Source of the DNA: Enterobacter pseudoroggenkampii
GTDB taxonomy: Bacteria > Pseudomonadota > Gammaproteobacteria > Enterobacterales > Enterobacteriaceae
Direction: 5' to 3'
Length of the DNA stretch: 64,000 nucleotides
Assembly: GCF_026420145.1 (NCBI RefSeq)
Contig: NZ_JAPMLV010000002.1
Location: forward strand, 62,001-126,000
The notes under the pieces were generated by a model. That model was not told the origin of the DNA. It did not search any database and saw nothing but the letters and a program-made list of their open reading frames with translations. How positions within the stretch are numbered: the stretch's first letter is position 1; each line of letters begins with the position of its first letter. Position numbers and translations under genes: made by a program. Below, piece after piece: positions 59,662 through 64,000 of this stretch.

Positions 59662-61129
59662 GATGCTCATCCTCCTGAGTTTGCGGCTTCAGTTTGATTT
59701 CAGCTAAGGTACGGGCGATTTTGCCGATATTTCCCGCCCCCTGAATCAGAATCAGATCGTTACCTGTCAGGACCGGTGCCAGAATTTCCGCCACCTGTGC
59801 AGGGTCAGAAACCAGAATAGGGTCCACTTTACCGCGTCCACGGATGGTTCGACATAAAGAACGACTGTCTGCGCCCGGAATCGGAGTTTCGCCCGCTGAA
59901 TAAACATCCAGCATTAACAGTGTATCGACCTGTGAAAGGACGCTGGCGAAATCGTCGTACAGATCGCGCGTACGCGTGAAGCGGTGCGGCTGGAAGATCA
60001 TCACCAGATTCTTGTCAGGCCAGCCTGCACGTGCGGCTTTGATGGTGGCGTCCACTTCGGTCGGATGGTGGCCGTAGTCGTCCACCAGCATCGCTGTGCC
60101 GGCTTTACCGTTCACGGCGTCCAGCGGGAATTCACCGAGGAAGTCGAAGCGACGGCCGGTGCCCTGGAAGCTTTCCAGCGCGCGCAGAATCGCATCATCA
60201 TCAATGCCTTCTTCCGTCGCGACGGCCACTGCCGCTGCGGCATTGAGGGCGTTATGACGACCTGGCGCATTCAGCGTGACGTGCAGCAGTTCTTTGTCCT
60301 GACGCGCCAGCGTGAAATGCCCCTGCGCACCAATCTGTTTGTACTCTTCCACGCGAACGTCAGCGTCTTCGCTGAAGCCGTAAGTGGTGATTTGACGACC
60401 CACGCGCGGCAGCAGCTCGCGGATCACCGGATCGTCTACGCACATCACCGCGCGTCCATAGAACGGCAGGTTGTGCAGGAAGTTGATGAAGGTCTGCTTT
60501 AGGTTTTCGAAGTCGCCCTGGTAGGTATCCATATGGTCAGCTTCGATGTTGGTGACAATCGCCACCATTGGCTGCAGGTGCAGGAACGACGCGTCGCTCT
60601 CATCCGCTTCGGCAATCAGATAACGGCTGTGGCCCAGACGCGCATGTACGCCTGCGGCTTTGACCAGACCGCCGTTGACGAAGGTCGGATCGAGACCCGC
60701 TTCCGCATAAATACTGGAGACCATCGCCGTGGTCGTGGTTTTACCGTGGGTCCCGGCAATAGCGATGCCGTGACGGAAACGCATCAGTTCCGCCAGCATT
60801 TCTGCACGGCGGATCACCGGAATGCGCGCTTCATGCGCGGCAACGATTTCCGGATTGTCAGAGGAGATGGCGCTTGAGACCACCACCACGCTCGCATCGC
60901 GCACGTTTTCCGGACGATGGTTGAAATAGATAGTCGCCCCAAGCGACGCCAGCTGCTGCGTAACAGGGTTTGGCGCCAGGTCAGACCCGCTGATCTGATA
61001 GCCTTCGTTAGCTAACACTTCGGCAATACCGCCCATGCCAGCACCACCGATGCCAACAAAGTGAATGTGCCGGACGCGACGCATCTCGGGCACGATTGAA
61101 CGCAGTTTTGCCAGTTGTTGTGTATTCAT
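59654..61129 (-). CDS. murC: UDP-MurNAc:L-alanine ligase
   Basis: Adds the first residue of the peptide stem. 491 residues. N-terminal nucleotide-sugar site [18 protein letters not shown] loop [12 protein letters not shown], central [12 protein letters not shown], and ligand motif [12 protein letters not shown]. 56 bp after murG; overlaps ddlB. Confidence 0.98.
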   Translation of the reverse strand: MNTQQLAKLRSIVPEMRRVRHIHFVGIGGAGMGGIAEVLANEGYQISGSDLAPNPVTQQLASLGATIYFNHRPENVRDASVVVVSSAISSDNPEIVAAHEARIPVIRRAEMLAELMRFRHGIAIAGTHGKTTTTAMVSSIYAEAGLDPTFVNGGLVKAAGVHARLGHSRYLIAEADESDASFLHLQPMVAIVTNIEADHMDTYQGDFENLKQTFINFLHNLPFYGRAVMCVDDPVIRELLPRVGRQITTYGFSEDADVRVEEYKQIGAQGHFTLARQDKELLHVTLNAPGRHNALNAAAAVAVATEEGIDDDAILRALESFQGTGRRFDFLGEFPLDAVNGKAGTAMLVDDYGHHPTEVDATIKAARAGWPDKNLVMIFQPHRFTRTRDLYDDFASVLSQVDTLLMLDVYSAGETPIPGADSRSLCRTIRGRGKVDPILVSDPAQVAEILAPVLTGNDLILIQGAGNIGKIARTLAEIKLKPQTQEDEHHG

Positions 61130-61185
61130 TCTCTAAACGCCATCGACTACTTAAAATTCGTGCCGCGCTTCACGCGCTGCGAGGG

Positions 61186-62250
61186 TTAAGCCTGGGCTGC
61201 CAGGCTCACTTCTTTTGCCACCCGTTCCGTCGCATCAGGGATAGCGGCCGCGCGCGCGCGTTGCGCCATCTCCAGCAGTGCGTCTCTGTTCCAGCCCGCC
61301 AGGGTGGTGGCGACCGCGTCGGCGGTAAATTGTGGCTGTTCAAATATCTTCGCGGCACCGGCTTTCTCAAGCGGCAGCGCATTCCAGTACTGCTGTCTGT
61401 CTTTGTGCTGGAAAGGCACAAACAGGGCAGGCAGACCGGCGGCGGCGATCTCGCTCACCGTCAGGGCGCCTGAACGACAGACCACGACATCGGCCCAGGC
61501 ATACGCTGCCGCCATGTCGTCGATAAACTCTGTGACTTTATGCTGCGGCTGACCTTCGTCTGCGTAAGCCTGCTCAACGGTCTGCTGAGCGCCTTTTCCG
61601 CTCTGGTGCCAGATCGTCACGGCATCCCCCAGCTTTGCGGCAACCTGCGGCATCGTCTGGTTTAGGATGCGCGCGCCCTGAGAGCCGCCGACGACCAGTA
61701 CACGCACCGGCCCTTCACGGCCCGTCAGACGAGCGTCCGGCAGCGGCAGCGCCAGCACGTCCACACGCACCGGGTTACCTACGACGTCCGCTTTCGGGAA
61801 CGCGCCGGGAAACGCCTGCATAACTTTGGTGGCGATTTTCGCCAGCCACTTGTTGGTCAGACCGGCAATACCGTTCTGCTCATGCAGCACAACGGGAATA
61901 CCTAACGACCACGCCGCCAGCCCGCCAGGACCCGAGACATAGCCGCCCATGCCCAGCACCACATCCGGCTTAAAGCGCTTCATGATGGTGCGCGCCTGAC
62001 GCCAGGCGTTAAAAATACGCACCGGTGCCAGCAGCATTGCCTTGAGGCCTTTGCCCCGAAGGCCGGAAATACGAATAAAGTCGATCTCGATACCGTGCTT
62101 CGGTACCAGATCGGCTTCCATGCGGTCTGCGGTTCCCAGCCAGCGTACCTGCCAGCCCTGATCCATTAAATGGTGCGCAACCGCCAGTCCCGGGAACACG
62201 TGTCCGCCGGTACCGCCTGCCATCACCATTAACCGCTTCGGTTGATTCAT
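61186..62250 (-). CDS. murG: MurG GlcNAc transferase (lipid II synthesis)
   Basis: Transfers GlcNAc to lipid I on the inner leaflet. 354 residues. Gly loops [12 protein letters not shown] and [11 protein letters not shown], and the C-terminal UDP-GlcNAc site [12 protein letters not shown] and [21 protein letters not shown], whose contacts lie around the first Ser-Gly-Ala. Start overlaps the ftsW stop by four bases. Confidence 0.98.
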   Translation of the reverse strand: MNQPKRLMVMAGGTGGHVFPGLAVAHHLMDQGWQVRWLGTADRMEADLVPKHGIEIDFIRISGLRGKGLKAMLLAPVRIFNAWRQARTIMKRFKPDVVLGMGGYVSGPGGLAAWSLGIPVVLHEQNGIAGLTNKWLAKIATKVMQAFPGAFPKADVVGNPVRVDVLALPLPDARLTGREGPVRVLVVGGSQGARILNQTMPQVAAKLGDAVTIWHQSGKGAQQTVEQAYADEGQPQHKVTEFIDDMAAAYAWADVVVCRSGALTVSEIAAAGLPALFVPFQHKDRQQYWNALPLEKAGAAKIFEQPQFTADAVATTLAGWNRDALLEMAQRARAAAIPDATERVAKEVSLAAQA

Positions 62251-63491
62251 CGTGAACCTCGTGTAAACGCCTGGGCTTTTTCCAGACGCGTCTCATAATC
62301 TATACGCAACAAAAACATGATGGCCGTCGACATAATCAACAGACTGGAACCACCATAACTGATCAACGGCAACGTCAGACCTTTGGTCGGCAGCATACCC
62401 GCTGCGGCCCCGACGTTAACCAATGCCTGGAAGCTAAACCAGATACCAATTGAACAGGCTAAGAATCCTGAGAAGCGGTGATCGATCTCCAGCGCTTTCC
62501 GGCCGATGGACATGGCGCGGAAAGCGACGAAGAATACCATTAATAGCGCTAATACCACACCGATATAACCCAGTTCTTCCGCAATAATGGAGAAGATGAA
62601 GTCAGTGTGCGCTTCCGGTAAATACTCCAGTTTCTGTACCGAGTTACCCAGACCCTGTCCCCAGACTTCGCCGCGACCAAAGGCCATCAGCGACTGAGTC
62701 AGCTGATAACCGCTGCCGAACGGATCTTCCCACGGGTTCCAGAACGAGGTTACACGGCGAATACGGTAAGGCTCGGCGAGGATCAGCAGCACAACCGCCG
62801 AAATCCCCATTCCGATGATAGCGATGAACTGCCACAGCTTCGCGCCCGCCAGGAACAGCATCGCCAGGGTGGTAACGAACAGCACGACAACGGTACCGAG
62901 GTCAGGCTGCGCCAGCAGTAATACCGCCAGCACCAGAATCACGCCCATCGGTTTTAAGAAGCCGCGCAGGTTGTTACGCACTTCATCTACCTTACGCACC
63001 AGGTAGTTAGCCAGGTAGCAGAACAGGGAGAGCTTGGTAAATTCCGCAGGTTGAATACGCAGCGGGCCAAAGGCGATCCAGCGCGATGCCCCGTTAACAG
63101 AGCTCCCCACCACCAGTACGATCAGCAGCATAATAATCGAGGCGATCAGCATCGCCGTACTGTGCCGCTGCCAGAACTCCATTGGCAGACGCAAGGTCAC
63201 CAGCGCCAGGCAAAACGCCAGGATGATGTACAGACCATCACGCTTGGCAAACAGGAAAGGATCGTTCGCCAGACGCTGCCCGACAGGCATTGAGGCTGAC
63301 GTCACCATAATAAAGCCGACCGCTGCCAGCCCCATCGTGAGCCAGAACAGCGTGCGATCGTACATGACCAGGCTATCGTTATCTTTTTGACGAGAGCCCA
63401 TCACCCAGCCTTTGAGTGCCGCAAACAACCACACCAGGATCCCAAATCCTGGCAGGCGCGGCATTTTCAGGCGAGGGAGAGATAAACGCAT
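62247..63491 (-). CDS. ftsW: FtsW septal peptidoglycan polymerase (SEDS)
   Basis: Inner-membrane glycosyltransferase working with FtsI. 414 residues, ten membrane segments. SEDS hallmarks: [35 protein letters not shown] with the catalytic Asp region, [19 protein letters not shown] and [17 protein letters not shown]. Its ATG shares one base with the murD stop. Confidence 0.98.
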   Translation of the reverse strand: MRLSLPRLKMPRLPGFGILVWLFAALKGWVMGSRQKDNDSLVMYDRTLFWLTMGLAAVGFIMVTSASMPVGQRLANDPFLFAKRDGLYIILAFCLALVTLRLPMEFWQRHSTAMLIASIIMLLIVLVVGSSVNGASRWIAFGPLRIQPAEFTKLSLFCYLANYLVRKVDEVRNNLRGFLKPMGVILVLAVLLLAQPDLGTVVVLFVTTLAMLFLAGAKLWQFIAIIGMGISAVVLLILAEPYRIRRVTSFWNPWEDPFGSGYQLTQSLMAFGRGEVWGQGLGNSVQKLEYLPEAHTDFIFSIIAEELGYIGVVLALLMVFFVAFRAMSIGRKALEIDHRFSGFLACSIGIWFSFQALVNVGAAAGMLPTKGLTLPLISYGGSSLLIMSTAIMFLLRIDYETRLEKAQAFTRGSR

Positions 63492-64000
63492 CAGCCTAAC
63501 TCCTTCGCCAGGCGGGTAAAGACATCACCACGCTGTTCGAAATTCTTGAATTGATCGAGGCTGGCGCAGGCCGGAGAGAGCAGCACCATATCGCCTGGCT
63601 TCACGCGAGGAGCAATCAGCCGCATCGCCTGTTCCATGGTTTCGGTTTGCTCGGCGACCTCAGGGCGCAGTGCAGCCAGCTCGCTGCCGTCACGGCCGAA
63701 GCAGTACAGACGGACGTTATCACCGGAAAGATACGGTTTCAGGGAGGAGAAATCCGCTGATTTACCGTCGCCGCCCAGCAGCAAATGCAGCGTGCCGTCA
63801 ACGTGCAGGCCGTTCAGCGCGGCCTCCGTGCTGCCCACGTTGGTGGCTTTAGAATCGTTGATCCAGCGTACGCCGTTGTGCTCCAGCGCCAGCTGGAAAC
63901 GGTGTGCCAGCCCAGAAAACGTGGTTAATGCTTTCAGGCTGGAGGAGCGTGGCAACCCTACTACATCTGCCAGCGCCAGCGCCGCCAGGGCATTGGTATA
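63491..64000 (-). CDS. murD: MurD UDP-MurNAc-Ala:D-Glu ligase, C-terminal part
   Basis: 169 codons and the stop; the gene continues past the window end. Visible is the C-terminal domain with [30 protein letters not shown] and [22 protein letters not shown], all typical of MurD. The frame is open to the last base ([15 protein letters not shown]). Upstream partner of ftsW. Confidence 0.96.
   Translation of the reverse strand, partial: YTNALAALALADVVGLPRSSSLKALTTFSGLAHRFQLALEHNGVRWINDSKATNVGSTEAALNGLHVDGTLHLLLGGDGKSADFSSLKPYLSGDNVRLYCFGRDGSELAALRPEVAEQTETMEQAMRLIAPRVKPGDMVLLSPACASLDQFKNFEQRGDVFTRLAKELG

Overview
The window is a chromosomal segment of an Enterobacteriaceae bacterium, most likely Enterobacter or a close relative. 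Gene order follows the Escherichia coli K-12 2-3 min region in reverse orientation: gluQ-pcnB-folK, panBCD, yadE/I/H/G, can, hpt, gcd, cueO, yacC, speED, yacL, acnB, yacH, lpd-aceF-aceE-pdhR, aroP, ampED, nadC, ppdD-hofBC, guaC, coaE-zapD-yacG, mutT, secA-secM, lpxC, and the division/cell-wall cluster back to murD. Species was not determined; the genus guess rests on synteny plus protein sequences that are near E. coli but distinct.

Layout. 1-4.2 kb: tRNA-modification, polyadenylation, folate and pantothenate genes. 4.2-11.5 kb: a seven-gene chaperone-usher fimbrial operon (major pilin, chaperone, usher, three minor pilins, two-domain tip protein) between panD and yadE. 11.5-26.2 kb: polysaccharide deacetylase, PTS EIIA protein, ABC exporter, carbonic anhydrase, purine salvage, glucose dehydrogenase, copper oxidase, polyamine synthesis and aconitase B. 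26.2-30.2 kb: the main accessory stretch, with a candidate type I toxin-antitoxin locus, the DUF3300/DUF2950 pair, and a chromosomal traT. 30.4-37.5 kb: pyruvate dehydrogenase genes with their regulator and its operator. 38-42 kb: aroP followed by an inserted sugar symporter plus GH43 glycosidase. 41.9-50.8 kb: ampE/ampD, nadC, type IV pilus genes, guaC, coaE-zapD-yacG, mutT. 50.8-64 kb: secA/secM, lpxC and the dcw cluster ftsZ-A-Q, ddlB, murC-G, ftsW, murD (murD is cut by the window end).

Most interesting points. (1) At 26.37-26.88 kb a 38-codon hydrophobic ORF has a structured leader and a terminator. A divergent short RNA candidate with its own extended -10 and strong terminator can pair over 14 nt with that leader; this is the architecture of tisB/istR-type systems. 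(2) ampD is out of frame over its last ~17 conserved codons: one base is missing at 42833-42840, and a probable compensating extra base lies near 42788. (3) pcnB keeps the rare AUU start. (4) Regulatory sites are unusually readable: a perfect CRP core between hpt and gcd, a 19-bp-spacer CueR-type promoter at cueO, a perfect PdhR operator and an FNR-like box before pdhR. (5) Palindromic repeats are dispersed at gene ends.

Gene functions come from recognised protein families and synteny recalled from knowledge; no database search was run.
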